Positions 8,624-17,768 are shown, counted from the first letter of the stretch. The stretch is 64,000 nt of DNA from Sedimentisphaera salicampi (GCF_002117005.1 NZ_CP021023.1:1-64000); one strand, 5' to 3'. Notes: generated from the sequence alone by a model not told the origin. Numbers and translations: made by a program.

Positions 8624-10399
8624 CTAACATTTTGAGAGCAGCTCAGTTGGAATAACTCCCTTGGGCTCCTTCGGTTTGTAATGGGTGTGAAGGTATTTAT
8701 GTGAAATCTCACCGAGGGGTTCGCCGAGGTATTCCTCATAGAGCTTCTTGATATCGGGGTTCTCATGGCTAACCCTGATCTCGTTTGTGTCATCGCTGCT
8801 GTAAAGGGCGGAGGCCCTCTTGGCGAGGCATTCCTCGTCCAGCGGGATGCTGTTTGTTAGCGGATAGGGCTGTCCCCCTCCGCCGATACAGCCGCCCGGG
8901 CAGGCCATTATTTCGATGAAGTGGTATCTGTCGGGATGTTCCTTGGCTTCCTTGAGAAGCTTCTCGGCATTTCCCAGCCCGTGGGCTGCTGCCACGCGTA
9001 CTTCCATATCGCCGATCATAACTGATCCCTTCTTGATGCCCTTCATACCTCTGACCGCTTCTACATTCACCTCGCCCAGCTCTTCGCCTGTGATCATATA
9101 ATGAGCTGTTCTGATTGCAGCTTCCATCACGCCGCCTGTTGCTCCGAAAATAACGCCTGCGCCTGAATAAACGCTGAGCGGATTGTCCGGCTTCTCAGGC
9201 TCCATATCAACGAAGTTTATCCCTGCGCTTTTGATCATCCAAGCGAGCTCTCTTGTAGTTAACACTTCATCAGTAGATTTGATCCCGTCAACATCGAGCT
9301 CCGGCCTTGAAGCCTCAAACTTCTTCGCTGTGCAGGGCATTATGCCTACATTCACAATATCGTCCTGCTTAACGCCTAAGCTCTCTGCGAAGTATGATTT
9401 TATCACTGCCCCTGCCATACTCATCGGAGATTTGCAGGTTGACAGATGCTCAAGAAGCTCAGGATAGAACTGCTCTACGAATTTCATCCAGCCGCTTGAA
9501 CAGGAGGTGAGCATCGGGAGCGTTCCGCCGTTCTTGATTCGGTGAACAAGCTCGCTGGCCTCTTCCATAATCGTAAGGTCTGCTGCGAAGTTTGTATCGA
9601 AAACGTAGTCAAAGCCGAGCTTGCGGAGGGCTGCAAATATCTGGCCTTCCATATCCCTCCCCGGCTCAAGCCCGAAAGCCTCGCCGATAGATGCTCTCAC
9701 TGAAGGAGCTACGTTAACTGTTTTAACCTTGCTCTTATCGCCCAGAAGATCAAACACGTCCTGACAGCTGTTGTTCTCGAGGAATGCAGCGGTGGGGCAG
9801 ATATTCACGCACTGCCCGCAGGCTGCGCAAACGCTCTCGCTCATCGGCATATCAAATGCCGGCATTACCACTGTCTTAAAGCCCCTGTTTGCAAGGCCGA
9901 GATTCGTTACTTCCTGTATCTCAGAACACATCCTCACGCATCTGCCGCAGAGAATGCATTTGTTCGGATTCCGCACTACTGAAATCGAAGAGTAGTCCTC
10001 GTTGTATTCTTTCCTCTCGCCCTCGAAATGCCTTTTCTGAATACCAACAGAAGAAGAGAGCCTCTGGAGCTCGCATATGCCGTCTCTCTCACAGGTATGG
10101 CAGTCCTGCGGGTGATTATCGAGAATCAATTCTACGATATCACGCCTTGCCCGCCTTACTTCCGGGGTGTTGGTATAGATCTTCATCCCGTCTCTAACAG
10201 GCGTAGCGCAGGAGGCAGAGAAATTTCTTGCCCCTTCCACCTGCACAATACAAACCCTGCAGGCCCCTTCGATTGAGAGCTTGGGATGATAGCAAAGCCT
10301 CGGTATCTTGTAGCCGAGCTTGTCTGCGGCCTGCATAATCGTCTGGCCGGGTTCCACTTTATATTCTATATCGTCTATATGTATGGTTATTAAGTCCAT
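8624..10399 (-). CDS. hydA: [FeFe]-hydrogenase catalytic subunit
   Basis: Iron-only hydrogenase subunit of 591 residues. Domains in order: N-terminal [2Fe-2S] ferredoxin (CYHPKLSIEGACRVC), His-Cys-type cluster region (HPQDCHTCERDGIC), two [4Fe-4S] ferredoxin motifs (CILCGRCVRMC and CAACGQCVNIC) and the H-cluster domain. L1 is TSCSSGW rather than the textbook TSCCPxW, so the proton-relay cysteine is serine. L2 is MPCTAKKFEASRPE and L3 is MACPGGCIGGGGQP, both canonical. All H-cluster-ligating cysteines are present. The domain build and the neighbouring hydB and hydC fit a trimeric NAD(P)H/ferredoxin-linked, possibly electron-bifurcating enzyme in the cytoplasm. The gene begins 5 bases after hydB ends. 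Confidence 0.95.
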   Translation of the reverse strand: MDLITIHIDDIEYKVEPGQTIMQAADKLGYKIPRLCYHPKLSIEGACRVCIVQVEGARNFSASCATPVRDGMKIYTNTPEVRRARRDIVELILDNHPQDCHTCERDGICELQRLSSSVGIQKRHFEGERKEYNEDYSSISVVRNPNKCILCGRCVRMCSEIQEVTNLGLANRGFKTVVMPAFDMPMSESVCAACGQCVNICPTAAFLENNSCQDVFDLLGDKSKVKTVNVAPSVRASIGEAFGLEPGRDMEGQIFAALRKLGFDYVFDTNFAADLTIMEEASELVHRIKNGGTLPMLTSCSSGWMKFVEQFYPELLEHLSTCKSPMSMAGAVIKSYFAESLGVKQDDIVNVGIMPCTAKKFEASRPELDVDGIKSTDEVLTTRELAWMIKSAGINFVDMEPEKPDNPLSVYSGAGVIFGATGGVMEAAIRTAHYMITGEELGEVNVEAVRGMKGIKKGSVMIGDMEVRVAAAHGLGNAEKLLKEAKEHPDRYHFIEIMACPGGCIGGGGQPYPLTNSIPLDEECLAKRASALYSSDDTNEIRVSHENPDIKKLYEEYLGEPLGEISHKYLHTHYKPKEPKGVIPTELLSKC

Positions 10400-10404
10400 T
10401 TGTC

Positions 10405-12291
10405 TTATCCTCTGTCAACTGCACCGAATTTACAAACTTCGTAACATTGTCCGCACTTTATGCACTTATCCTGATCGATAACGTGCTTGCCCTTTTTCTC
10501 GCCCGAGATTGCATCAACCGGGCAGGCCTTCTTGCATGCCCCGCAGCCTACGCAGTTGTCGTTGATGCTGTATCCGAGCAGTGCGCTGCAGACGCCTGCA
10601 CGGCATTTCTTCTCTTCAATATGCTCAACATATTCATCTCTGAAGTTTTTGATTGTGCTGAGCACGGGATTCGGGGCAGACTGCCCGAGCCCGCAAAGCG
10701 AGGCCTTCTGGATCATAGTCCCGAGCCTTTCGAGCTTTTCAATATCTCCCGCCCGGCCTTTGCCTTCAGTGATGCGGGTGAGAATCTCAAGCATCCTCTT
10801 TGTTCCTTCACGGCAGGGTGTGCACTTCCCGCAGGATTCATCCTGAGTGAATTCGAGGAAGAATTTCGCCACATCCACCATGCAGGATGTCTCATCCATT
10901 ACAATCATACCGCCGGAGCCCATAATAGAACCCGCTGCAGCGAGTGAGTCGTAATCGATTTTTGTATCCAGATAGCTTTCAGGCAGGCAGCCGCCTGAAG
11001 GACCGCCGGTCTGAACGGCTTTGAATTCTTTGTCGTCCGGAATTCCGCCGCCGATATCGTAAACCATCTCTCTGAGCGTAGTTCCCATCGGAACTTCCAC
11101 GAGCCCCGTATTGTAAACTCTTCCTGCAAGAGCGAATACTTTCGTGCCTTTGCTCTTCTCCGTTCCCACTGTGGAGAACCACTCTGTACCGTCCAGCAGT
11201 ACCGCAGGAATGTTAGACCAAGTCTCAACATTGTTGATAAGCGTAGGCTTGCCGAATACGCCGCTCTCAGAAGGATATGGAGGCCGCGGCTTGGGCATAC
11301 CCCTGCGTCCTTCTATCGAATGGATAAGGGCGGTTTCCTCGCCGCAAACAAACGCTCCAGCGCCAAGCCTGAGCTCGATATCGAAAGAGAATCCAGACCC
11401 GAGAATATTTTTCCCGAGAAGCCCTCTTTCCTTTGCCTGCCCAATGGCGATTTCAAGCCTCTTGATGGCAAGCGGGTATTCAGCACGGATATAGATGATT
11501 CCGTTGCTTGCCCCGATTGCGTAAGCGCCTATAAGCATACCCTCAAGCACTGAATGCGGATCGCCTTCAATCGTGCTCCGATCCATAAATGCCCCAGGGT
11601 CGCCTTCATCGGCGTTGCATATAACGTACATCTCCTCGTCCTGGAATTTGGCGGTGATGTCCCATTTAAGACCTGTGGGGAAACCTGCGCCGCCTCTTCC
11701 GCGAAGACCGGATTCTTTAACCTTTTCTATAACATCTGCGGGCTTGAAATTTTTCAGCACCTCTGCAAGTGCCTCATATCCGCGGTGATGGATGTATTCG
11801 TCGATATTTTCCGGATCAATGATTCCGCAGTTTCGAAGGGCAATTCTAAGCTGCTTCCCGAAAACCGGCAAATCACCGAACCTCCCGTAAGAGCGGTTAT
11901 GAAGGTTGTCGCTTTCGGGCTTCTCGCTTCCGTATTCGCCCTGAAGCCATTCTGTGATCACCTCTCCGCCTATAAGATGCTTTTGAACTATCTCAGACGC
12001 CTTTTCCGGCGTTACTTTTATATACCTGTACGATTTCCCGCCGGTAACTATTTCTACGGTAGGCTCTACATTACACCTGCCCGCACAGCCCTTGCGTGAA
12101 ACCCTGGCATCCTTGAGTTCGCCGGATTCTATTGCATCGTTGAACACCTTCATTGCTTCTCGAGAACCCGCAGCGATCTCGCAGGTTGCCATACCAACGA
12201 ATATCTCGTGCTTTATCCCTTCGCGCTCGTGCTGATAACTTTCATCAGCGCCGCTGCGCATTTCCTGAATAGCTTGGATTGGATCTGACAC
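10405..12291 (-). CDS. hydB: [FeFe]-hydrogenase beta subunit, NuoF-like flavoprotein
   Basis: NADH- and FMN-binding electron-entry subunit of 628 residues. An N-terminal thioredoxin-like [2Fe-2S] domain has cysteines in MATCEIA and GCAGRCNVEP. The NuoF core shows GRGGAGFPTGLKW and CNADEGDPGAFMDR (FMN/NADH site), and the N3-type [4Fe-4S] motif ESCGKCTPCREGT. Two [4Fe-4S] ferredoxin motifs close the protein (CVGCGACKKACP and CIKCGQCYEVC). This three-part layout is typical of HydB of trimeric hydrogenases rather than complex I NuoF. The gene lies between rex and hydA; an intrinsic terminator separates it from rex. Confidence 0.94.
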   Translation of the reverse strand: MSDPIQAIQEMRSGADESYQHEREGIKHEIFVGMATCEIAAGSREAMKVFNDAIESGELKDARVSRKGCAGRCNVEPTVEIVTGGKSYRYIKVTPEKASEIVQKHLIGGEVITEWLQGEYGSEKPESDNLHNRSYGRFGDLPVFGKQLRIALRNCGIIDPENIDEYIHHRGYEALAEVLKNFKPADVIEKVKESGLRGRGGAGFPTGLKWDITAKFQDEEMYVICNADEGDPGAFMDRSTIEGDPHSVLEGMLIGAYAIGASNGIIYIRAEYPLAIKRLEIAIGQAKERGLLGKNILGSGFSFDIELRLGAGAFVCGEETALIHSIEGRRGMPKPRPPYPSESGVFGKPTLINNVETWSNIPAVLLDGTEWFSTVGTEKSKGTKVFALAGRVYNTGLVEVPMGTTLREMVYDIGGGIPDDKEFKAVQTGGPSGGCLPESYLDTKIDYDSLAAAGSIMGSGGMIVMDETSCMVDVAKFFLEFTQDESCGKCTPCREGTKRMLEILTRITEGKGRAGDIEKLERLGTMIQKASLCGLGQSAPNPVLSTIKNFRDEYVEHIEEKKCRAGVCSALLGYSINDNCVGCGACKKACPVDAISGEKKGKHVIDQDKCIKCGQCYEVCKFGAVDRG

Positions 12292-12341
12292 CTTTATCCT
12301 ATCCTTTCAAAAGATTCACTAATTACTTGTTTTAATACGCC

Positions 12342-12367
12342 AAAAAAACTGCGTTTAACCGCAGTTT
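12342..12367 (-). terminator. Intrinsic terminator between rex and hydB
   Basis: Stem AAACTGCG / CGCAGTTT around a 6-base loop, followed on the minus strand by a run of T (A-run 12342-12348 on the plus strand). The stem begins at the last base of the rex stop codon. It should stop part of the transcription that comes from the rex promoter. Confidence 0.85.
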
Positions 12368-13014
12368 CAAATATCATTATTATTTTGAGCCTTATTTTTC
12401 TCAGCTGCTATCACATAGTAGATGAGGTTTTCAAGCTCCATCTCGAGGTTGATATTGTTTATAACCACCTCGTCGCTGCTGCCCAAATTTATAGGGGCAA
12501 AGTTCAATACGCCCTTTATCCCAGCTCTCTTCATTACTTCAAAAACCTGCTGAGCCGCCACATCAGGCACCGAAATAACACCCAGCTTTATGCGGTTTTC
12601 TTGTATATATTCTTCAAGTTTCTCAAAGGGGTAAACAGGGATCTCTGCCTTCTCATTCACCTTTGAGCTGTCTATATCGAAAGCCGCATCTATCTTGATT
12701 GATTCCTTCTCAAAGCCCTTATAGCTCATTAAGGCCTTGCCTATATTCCCAAAGCCCACTATAATAACCTTGTGAACCTCGTGCTTGCCGAAGATTGTGT
12801 TCATCTGTTCGACCAAATCGTCTATGTTGTACCCGCCGCGCTTGTTGCCGGTGATGCCGAACAGTGAGAAATCTTTTCGAACCTGTGCAGAGGAGGTTCC
12901 TGTAGCATCTGCAAGATTGCTCGAAAATACTTTAACAAAACCGAGCGATTTCAGTCTTGTTAAAGCGTTTTTATAACGTGAAATCCTTACAATGCAGTTT
13001 TTGTTAGTTGCCAT
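12367..13014 (-). CDS. rex: Redox-sensing transcriptional repressor Rex
   Basis: Dimeric repressor that binds DNA at low NADH/NAD+ and leaves it when NADH rises. An N-terminal winged helix covers about residues 5-80 (RISRYKNALTRL, SSAQVRKDFSLFG). A Rossmann NADH domain follows with GFGNIGKAL near residue 100 and FDIDSSKV. The length of 215 residues is normal. It stands at the head of the hydrogenase locus, and its own upstream region has a strong Rex-box match, so it probably controls itself and the hyd genes. Confidence 0.93.
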   Translation of the reverse strand: MATNKNCIVRISRYKNALTRLKSLGFVKVFSSNLADATGTSSAQVRKDFSLFGITGNKRGGYNIDDLVEQMNTIFGKHEVHKVIIVGFGNIGKALMSYKGFEKESIKIDAAFDIDSSKVNEKAEIPVYPFEKLEEYIQENRIKLGVISVPDVAAQQVFEVMKRAGIKGVLNFAPINLGSSDEVVINNINLEMELENLIYYVIAAEKNKAQNNNDI

Positions 13015-13078
13015 AAAGGCTTACTCCCGGAAATTTCTTTCCTCGAATAAATCAACACCTAATACTCTTTTATATGTT

Positions 13079-13107
13079 TATTAAAAACATTATAATGCAA
13101 AAGTCAA
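13079..13107 (-). promoter_or_regulatory. Predicted rex promoter
   Basis: On the minus strand TTGACT (13107 to 13102) lies 17 bases from TTAATA (13084 to 13079), about 65 bases ahead of the rex start. A perfect TATAAT is also present (13094 to 13089) but has no well-spaced -35 box. Confidence 0.4.
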
Positions 13108-13114
13108 GCTTTTG

Positions 13115-13132
13115 TTGTTCAATTTTTCACAA
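13115..13132. promoter_or_regulatory. Rex operator (ROP) candidate
   Basis: The 18-bp sequence TTGTTCAATTTTTCACAA matches the Rex consensus TTGTGAAnnnnTTCACAA at 12 of 14 defined positions, with a perfect right half-site. It lies just upstream of the predicted -35 box of rex. Confidence 0.7.
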
Positions 13133-13183
13133 AATAAAAAATTTTTATAACTTTTTTGCATAGTAATTGAGTTTCAGGGGGCT

Positions 13184-13942
13184 TCAGCTGGTGTATTCGC
13201 CGGCAGTGAACTTTGCTCTGAGCTGTTCAAGTTTTTCTCTGTCGGTCATAAAGTATTTTACGGGTGTGATTGTTGTATATCCGTTCATTATTGCTTCTCT
13301 GTCGGTTTCTTCTTCAGCAAGGGCGTCTTCTTCGCTCATAATCTGGTATGTTTTCTTGCCCTCTTCGTTTATGCCCTTGAAGTATTTCTCTTTATAAACC
13401 TGCTCCGCTTGAGGAACAAAAGCAATCTTCTTTTCGTTAAATTCTCTCAAGCAGGGCACGTTTATGTTGTAAACGTCTCCCGGCTGCATAATCTCTGCTA
13501 TCATTTCGATTGCCCTGAAACCCTCCTCAGCAGCTTCTTCGATCGATTCCTGTCCGATACGTGCTGAAACTGCGATTGACGGTATTCCGTAAAAAGCACC
13601 TTCCACAGCAGCTGCAAGAGTGCCTGAATAGAGCATATCAACCCCAGCATTCGAGCCGATATTCATTCCCGATACTATGAGGTCGAACTGTCCGTCGAAA
13701 AGCTCCAGCACTGCAAGCTTAACGCAGTCTGCCGGCGTGCCTTCGACAGCCCAGCCGTTGAAAAGCCCGTCAACTGAAGCCTTCTCACATACTATCGGGC
13801 TCAATGTAAGGCTGTGGCTTGCGCCGGATTTACCGGTAAGAGGAGCTGCCACTTCAACATCCCCCAGTTTGGTTAATTGCCTGTATAAGCAGTGGAGAGA
13901 TTCGCAGAAGATCCCGTCATCGTTTGTAAGTAGAATCCGCAT
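13184..13942 (-). CDS. surE: 5'/3'-nucleotidase SurE
   Basis: Metal-dependent nucleoside monophosphate phosphatase of stationary-phase survival. The N-terminal MRILLTNDDG contains the metal-binding Asp pair. SGASHSLT and SGMNIGSNAGVDMLYSGTLAAA are family motifs (phosphate-binding Ser and Asn). The length of 252 residues is normal. The gene is alone between rex and a sulfatase on the same strand; a terminator at 14081-14107 separates it from the sulfatase. Confidence 0.95.
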   Translation of the reverse strand: MRILLTNDDGIFCESLHCLYRQLTKLGDVEVAAPLTGKSGASHSLTLSPIVCEKASVDGLFNGWAVEGTPADCVKLAVLELFDGQFDLIVSGMNIGSNAGVDMLYSGTLAAAVEGAFYGIPSIAVSARIGQESIEEAAEEGFRAIEMIAEIMQPGDVYNINVPCLREFNEKKIAFVPQAEQVYKEKYFKGINEEGKKTYQIMSEEDALAEEETDREAIMNGYTTITPVKYFMTDREKLEQLRAKFTAGEYTS

Positions 13943-14011
13943 ATTGTTTACCCTTGTATTGCACTTAATTTTATTTCAAAGTTTAATCACTTTTCCCTTA
14001 ATATCAAACCA

Positions 14012-14031
14012 TCCGTTTTGTTCAAAACGGA
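14012..14031. repeat. Small palindrome upstream of surE
   Basis: TCCGTTTT (14012-14019) and AAAACGGA (14024-14031) form an 8-bp perfect inverted repeat with a GTTC loop, 70 bases ahead of the surE start. It has no T-run and could be an operator. Confidence 0.45.
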
Positions 14032-14080
14032 CACTTAAAACAGGCCATTTGGTATTGGAAGTCCTGTTCAGCTGTCGCAT

Positions 14081-14107
14081 AAAAAAGGGCGGCTCAATTG
14101 CCGCCCT
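14081..14107 (-). terminator. Intrinsic terminator after the sulfatase gene
   Basis: Stem AGGGCGGC / GCCGCCCT with a TCAATT loop, followed on the minus strand by T6. It begins 6 bases after the stop codon of the sulfatase. Confidence 0.9.
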
Positions 14108-14113
14108 GAATTA

Positions 14114-15736
14114 TCATCTAACGCTTTTCTTAATCTTTGGTCGCCAGCCGGAGTTGTCCAGCGGATAAACGCCGTTCTTCTTGGCCCAGGAGTCCCAGAG
14201 CTCTATCATTTTCTTTTTCAGCTTGGGGAATTTCTCCGAGAGGTCATTCAGCTCGCATGGGTCTTTTTCTATATCGTAAAGATACCACTGGCCTGCGTAG
14301 GGCTTTTTGTTTTGCCCGGGAGATACCAGCTTCCATTTCCCGTAACGTACAGCTCTGTTGGCCTCGTGTTCCCAGTAGAGCGGTCTGCGGGGCATACTTC
14401 CGCCTTTGAAAGCAGGCATAAGGCTTGTGCCATCCGGTTTGTTGATTGGATTGCCCTTGTGTTTGCTGGGATATACCGCTTCGCCAACGTCAAGGCAGGT
14501 GGGGAGTATATCGATTACATGCCCATATTCGTCTGTATATCCGCCTTTCCCGCTCACTTTCCCTGGCCAGCGAACAATAAGAGGCGTGCATATTCCGCCT
14601 TCGTACGTGTCCTTTTTGTATTTCCTGAACGGGGTGTCGCTGGCATTAGCCCAGTTTATCTTATAGCTTTCTTTGTCGCCGGGCTTGCCTATAGTTTCGA
14701 TATTTCCTTTGCCTGCAGATTCAGCACAAGCGCCGTTATCAGAGAGGAACATAATGAGCGTGTTGTCCAGTTCGCCTTTTTCTTTAAGCTTATTAAGCAC
14801 CATACCGAGATTGTAGTCCATGCATTCAATCTGGCCGGCATATGCCGCCATTCGCTTATCCCAAAGCTTTTTCTTATTATTCGGAATATCCTTCCAAGCA
14901 GGCACTCTCGGGTCTCTTGGAGAGAGCTTGTATGTCTCATCAAACAGTCCGATCTCTTTCTGCTTCTTGAAGCGTCTCTTGCGGAGCTCGTCCCATCCAA
15001 TCATATACTTGCCCTGATACTTTTGGAGGTATTTATCAGGCACCTGAAGAGGACGGTGCGGTGCATAGAACGCAAGATACATAAACATCGGATCTGCGGC
15101 TTTCTCCTCAAAGTGATTGTCTATATAATCAACCGCTTCTTCTGCCACTCTGTCTGTGAGGTATTCACCGTCTTTGAGTTCGATTCTCTTGTTGTCTTTT
15201 GTCATTGTCGGTGTATTGTAGTAGCTGCCTCCGCCTGTGAGATGGCCGTAGAAATGATCAAAGCCGCGCTGGAGAGGCCATGAGGATTTATCCCCGTCTT
15301 TAGACATATTTTCATGGAAGGTTACATGCCATTTCCCGAGCATATAAGAAGTGTAGCCTGCCGGTTTGAGCCCTTCAGCTATTGTGATGCACTCATCGTT
15401 CAGCTCGCCCTGATAGGCATCTGTTCCCAGATCAGAGGCTGTCATCCAGCCCATGCCCACGCTGTGCTGGTATTGCCCTGTCAGAAGAGATGCCCGCGTC
15501 GGGCAGCATCTGGCAGTATTGTAAAATTTTCTGAAGCGAACGCCTTCCTCAGCGAGCCTGTCAATGTTAGGCGTTGATATCTCGCTTCCGTAGCAGCCGA
15601 GGTCTGAGTAGCCCATATCGTCAACTAAAACTACCAGAATGTTAGGCTTTTTTGTTTTTTTCAGTGTGTCCCCGTAGGCCGCTGAGCAGTATGCAAGCGG
15701 CAGGGCTTTTAGAAAATCTCTTCGGTTTAGAGTCAT
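14114..15736 (-). CDS. Tat-exported sulfatase (formylglycine type S1)
   Basis: Hydrolyses sulfate esters, probably on algal or other marine polysaccharides, in the periplasm. The N-terminus has a twin-arginine signal (LNRRDFLKALPLAY). The catalytic signature CCPTRASLLTG contains CxPxR, whose first Cys becomes formylglycine. Metal ligands are in VVLVDDMG and LSDNGA, and LGKWHV supplies the substrate-binding Lys and His. The ATG at 15736 has AAAGG at spacing 7. An upstream ATG at 15751 overlaps the ksgA stop in an ATGA and would allow translational coupling. No anaerobic maturase (anSME) gene is seen nearby. Substrate cannot be read from the sequence. Confidence 0.94.
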   Translation of the reverse strand: MTLNRRDFLKALPLAYCSAAYGDTLKKTKKPNILVVLVDDMGYSDLGCYGSEISTPNIDRLAEEGVRFRKFYNTARCCPTRASLLTGQYQHSVGMGWMTASDLGTDAYQGELNDECITIAEGLKPAGYTSYMLGKWHVTFHENMSKDGDKSSWPLQRGFDHFYGHLTGGGSYYNTPTMTKDNKRIELKDGEYLTDRVAEEAVDYIDNHFEEKAADPMFMYLAFYAPHRPLQVPDKYLQKYQGKYMIGWDELRKRRFKKQKEIGLFDETYKLSPRDPRVPAWKDIPNNKKKLWDKRMAAYAGQIECMDYNLGMVLNKLKEKGELDNTLIMFLSDNGACAESAGKGNIETIGKPGDKESYKINWANASDTPFRKYKKDTYEGGICTPLIVRWPGKVSGKGGYTDEYGHVIDILPTCLDVGEAVYPSKHKGNPINKPDGTSLMPAFKGGSMPRRPLYWEHEANRAVRYGKWKLVSPGQNKKPYAGQWYLYDIEKDPCELNDLSEKFPKLKKKMIELWDSWAKKNGVYPLDNSGWRPKIKKSVR

Positions 15737-15747
15737 TAATGAACCTT

Positions 15748-16638
15748 TCATCGAGTTTGTAATAAATCGAATAATATATTGGAAAGCCCAACGTATTCAG
15801 ATGGGCTGAGCTTTTCTCCTCTAAAGTTTGAATCAATCTCAGCCTTCCGGAAAATATCTTCCCAGTTTTCAACTTGCGATAATTGCCCGTCCGCAAGCCG
15901 GCAGCAGGCTCTGAGAGTTTTACGTCTGTGCCCCATAAACAGACTCACAGTTTCCTTTAAAAGATATATATCCTTAATGCGTGCAGTTTTTGACATATTT
16001 TTTTCAAATTTAACCATCACAGACTCCACCTTGGGCGGAGGCCAGAAAACCTGCGGAGGGAGAGTTTTCAGGATTTCGACCTCACCAAGAGCCTGAATTA
16101 TAATGCTCAAAGGCCCGTAGATCTTGCTTCCGCACGGGGCTGTCATCCGCCGGCCAACCTCTTTCTGTATCGTTACATACATCTGGCCTGCAAACGGACG
16201 TCCTGTAACAGCGTTAATCATAACTGAAGATGCTATGTTGTAAGGCAGGTTTGCTGCGAGAATAAGCCTTCCATTAAGAGAGCTCTGGAGTTTTTCCGCT
16301 TCAGCAATCAAATCAAGGTTGAGCTGGTTCTTTGTTTGAAGGGCATCTGCACAGATTATCTTGACGTTTTCGTAATCTTTGAACCGCTCGCTGACGCACT
16401 TGCCAAGCATTTTATCGTATTCCACCGCCACAACTCCGCCTGCGGCCTCAGCCAAAGCTTCGGTGAGGCTTCCCGTTCCCGGACCAACCTCTATCACCGC
16501 ATCAGATTTTGTGATTTGCGCCTGAGAAACCAGAAAGTTAATCAGGTTCGTATCAAAGAGAAAATTCTGGCCGAGTTTTTTGTCCGGCCTTGCCCCGCAC
16601 TGGGCAAGTATGCTTTGAATCTGCTGCTTACTCTGCAC
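15748..16638 (-). CDS. rsmA: 16S rRNA (A1518/A1519) dimethyltransferase KsgA/RsmA
   Basis: SAM-dependent methyltransferase that dimethylates two adenines near the 3' end of 16S rRNA late in 30S assembly. Motif X is KKLGQNFL, motif I is VIEVGPGTGSLT and motif IV is ANLPYN, all diagnostic. Residue count (296) is normal. The start is GTG at 16638, six bases after the pdxA stop, and no strong ribosome-binding site is visible, so coupling to pdxA is likely. Confidence 0.95.
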   Translation of the reverse strand: MQSKQQIQSILAQCGARPDKKLGQNFLFDTNLINFLVSQAQITKSDAVIEVGPGTGSLTEALAEAAGGVVAVEYDKMLGKCVSERFKDYENVKIICADALQTKNQLNLDLIAEAEKLQSSLNGRLILAANLPYNIASSVMINAVTGRPFAGQMYVTIQKEVGRRMTAPCGSKIYGPLSIIIQALGEVEILKTLPPQVFWPPPKVESVMVKFEKNMSKTARIKDIYLLKETVSLFMGHRRKTLRACCRLADGQLSQVENWEDIFRKAEIDSNFRGEKLSPSEYVGLSNILFDLLQTR

Positions 16639-16644
16639 GGTGAA

Positions 16645-17658
16645 CTACTTTTCAGACTGGAATTTGCGTTTTCGGTCAACCATCATCGCAGCAACGCGGA
16701 TCGCCATTTTCATGCTCGCCTCATCGGCTTTTCCCTTCCCTGCAATGTCGAATGCTGTTCCGTGGGCGGGTGAGGTTCTGATTACAGGCAGCCCTATAGT
16801 AACGTTTGTCGCATCGTTCATTGAGAGTGTCTTCACGGGTATAAGCCCCTGATCGTGGTACATTGCAAGAAATCCGTCGTATTTGTCTCTGCTTTCTTTG
16901 GTGAAAAGTGTGTCTCCCGGGCTCGGGCCGTCAGCATCAATCCCGTTTTCCCTGCTCGCCACAACAGCCGGCCTTATGATTCTGCTCTCTTCTTTCCCGA
17001 ATCTCCCGCTTTCGCCGGCGTGCGGATTGAGCCCTGCAACTGCTATCCTCGGCCGCTCTATGCCGAAATATTTTACAAGCGTCTGATTGAGCAGTTCGAG
17101 CGTGTTTGTAATCTTCTTTATGCTCAGCCTGGCGGGCACTTCTGATAAAGCGCAGTGGATAGTTGCAAGAGCCACTTTCAGCTCGCTGGATACAAACATC
17201 ATCGCCGAATCTTTGCAGCCGGTTTTATGGGTCAACAGCTCGGTATGCCCGGGCCATTTTGCGCCGGCCATTTTCCAGCTCTGTTTGTGTATCGGGGCGG
17301 TTACAAGGGCATCAAGCTTTTTCGCAAAAACATCAGAAATCGCATCACTGCAAAATAAAAGCGAGGCCCTTCCGGAATCTTCGTTAGGCTCGCGAATTCC
17401 TCCGCCAATAGAGAAGCCGTAATCAAAAACGGTAACCTGATTCTCCTTTTCCGGGAAATTACCCGGCGAGCAGACAGACCAGAACCTCTCTATACCCAGC
17501 TCGCGGGCAGCTTTGGTTAAATATTTATCACTGCCGTAAATATAGAATCTGCCCTGAAGCCTTATCACGGAATCGTAAAGCGCCTTTACAATTATCTCAG
17601 GGCCGATTCCGTTTAGATCGCCCATTGTTATGGCTATTCTTTTATTGGAGAACAGCAT
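16645..17658 (-). CDS. pdxA: 4-hydroxythreonine-4-phosphate dehydrogenase PdxA
   Basis: NAD-dependent metalloenzyme of the DXP-dependent pyridoxal phosphate pathway. The 337 residues include the N-terminal ITMGDLNGIGPEI. Metal-binding histidines are in WPGHTELL, MYHDQGLIPVK and RTSPAHGTAFDIAG. First gene of a tight minus-strand run pdxA-ksgA, perhaps also the sulfatase. The PLP product is used by the IlvE-type enzyme encoded elsewhere in this window, but the two are not linked in an operon. Confidence 0.95.
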   Translation of the reverse strand: MLFSNKRIAITMGDLNGIGPEIIVKALYDSVIRLQGRFYIYGSDKYLTKAARELGIERFWSVCSPGNFPEKENQVTVFDYGFSIGGGIREPNEDSGRASLLFCSDAISDVFAKKLDALVTAPIHKQSWKMAGAKWPGHTELLTHKTGCKDSAMMFVSSELKVALATIHCALSEVPARLSIKKITNTLELLNQTLVKYFGIERPRIAVAGLNPHAGESGRFGKEESRIIRPAVVASRENGIDADGPSPGDTLFTKESRDKYDGFLAMYHDQGLIPVKTLSMNDATNVTIGLPVIRTSPAHGTAFDIAGKGKADEASMKMAIRVAAMMVDRKRKFQSEK

Positions 17659-17732
17659 ATCATTACCTGCATTAAACGAATAAAATTTTAATCTTACGCT
17701 TTATATCTGACAGTTCAACTCATTTCCTTTTC

Positions 17733-17760
17733 TTGTAAATGATTTTATCACAGCTATAAT
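17733..17760 (+). promoter_or_regulatory. Predicted xseA promoter, probably leaderless
   Basis: TTGTAA (17733-17738) and a perfect TATAAT (17755-17760) are spaced by 16 bases. The xseA ATG is only 8 bases after the -10 box, so transcription should start at or within a base or two of the start codon. Confidence 0.6.
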
Positions 17761-17768
17761 TTCTATAT

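Noticed and set aside
14312-15283. Plus-strand open frame of 323 codons within the sulfatase gene
   Set aside because: The opposite strand encodes a complete sulfatase with signal and active-site motifs; this frame is a shadow.
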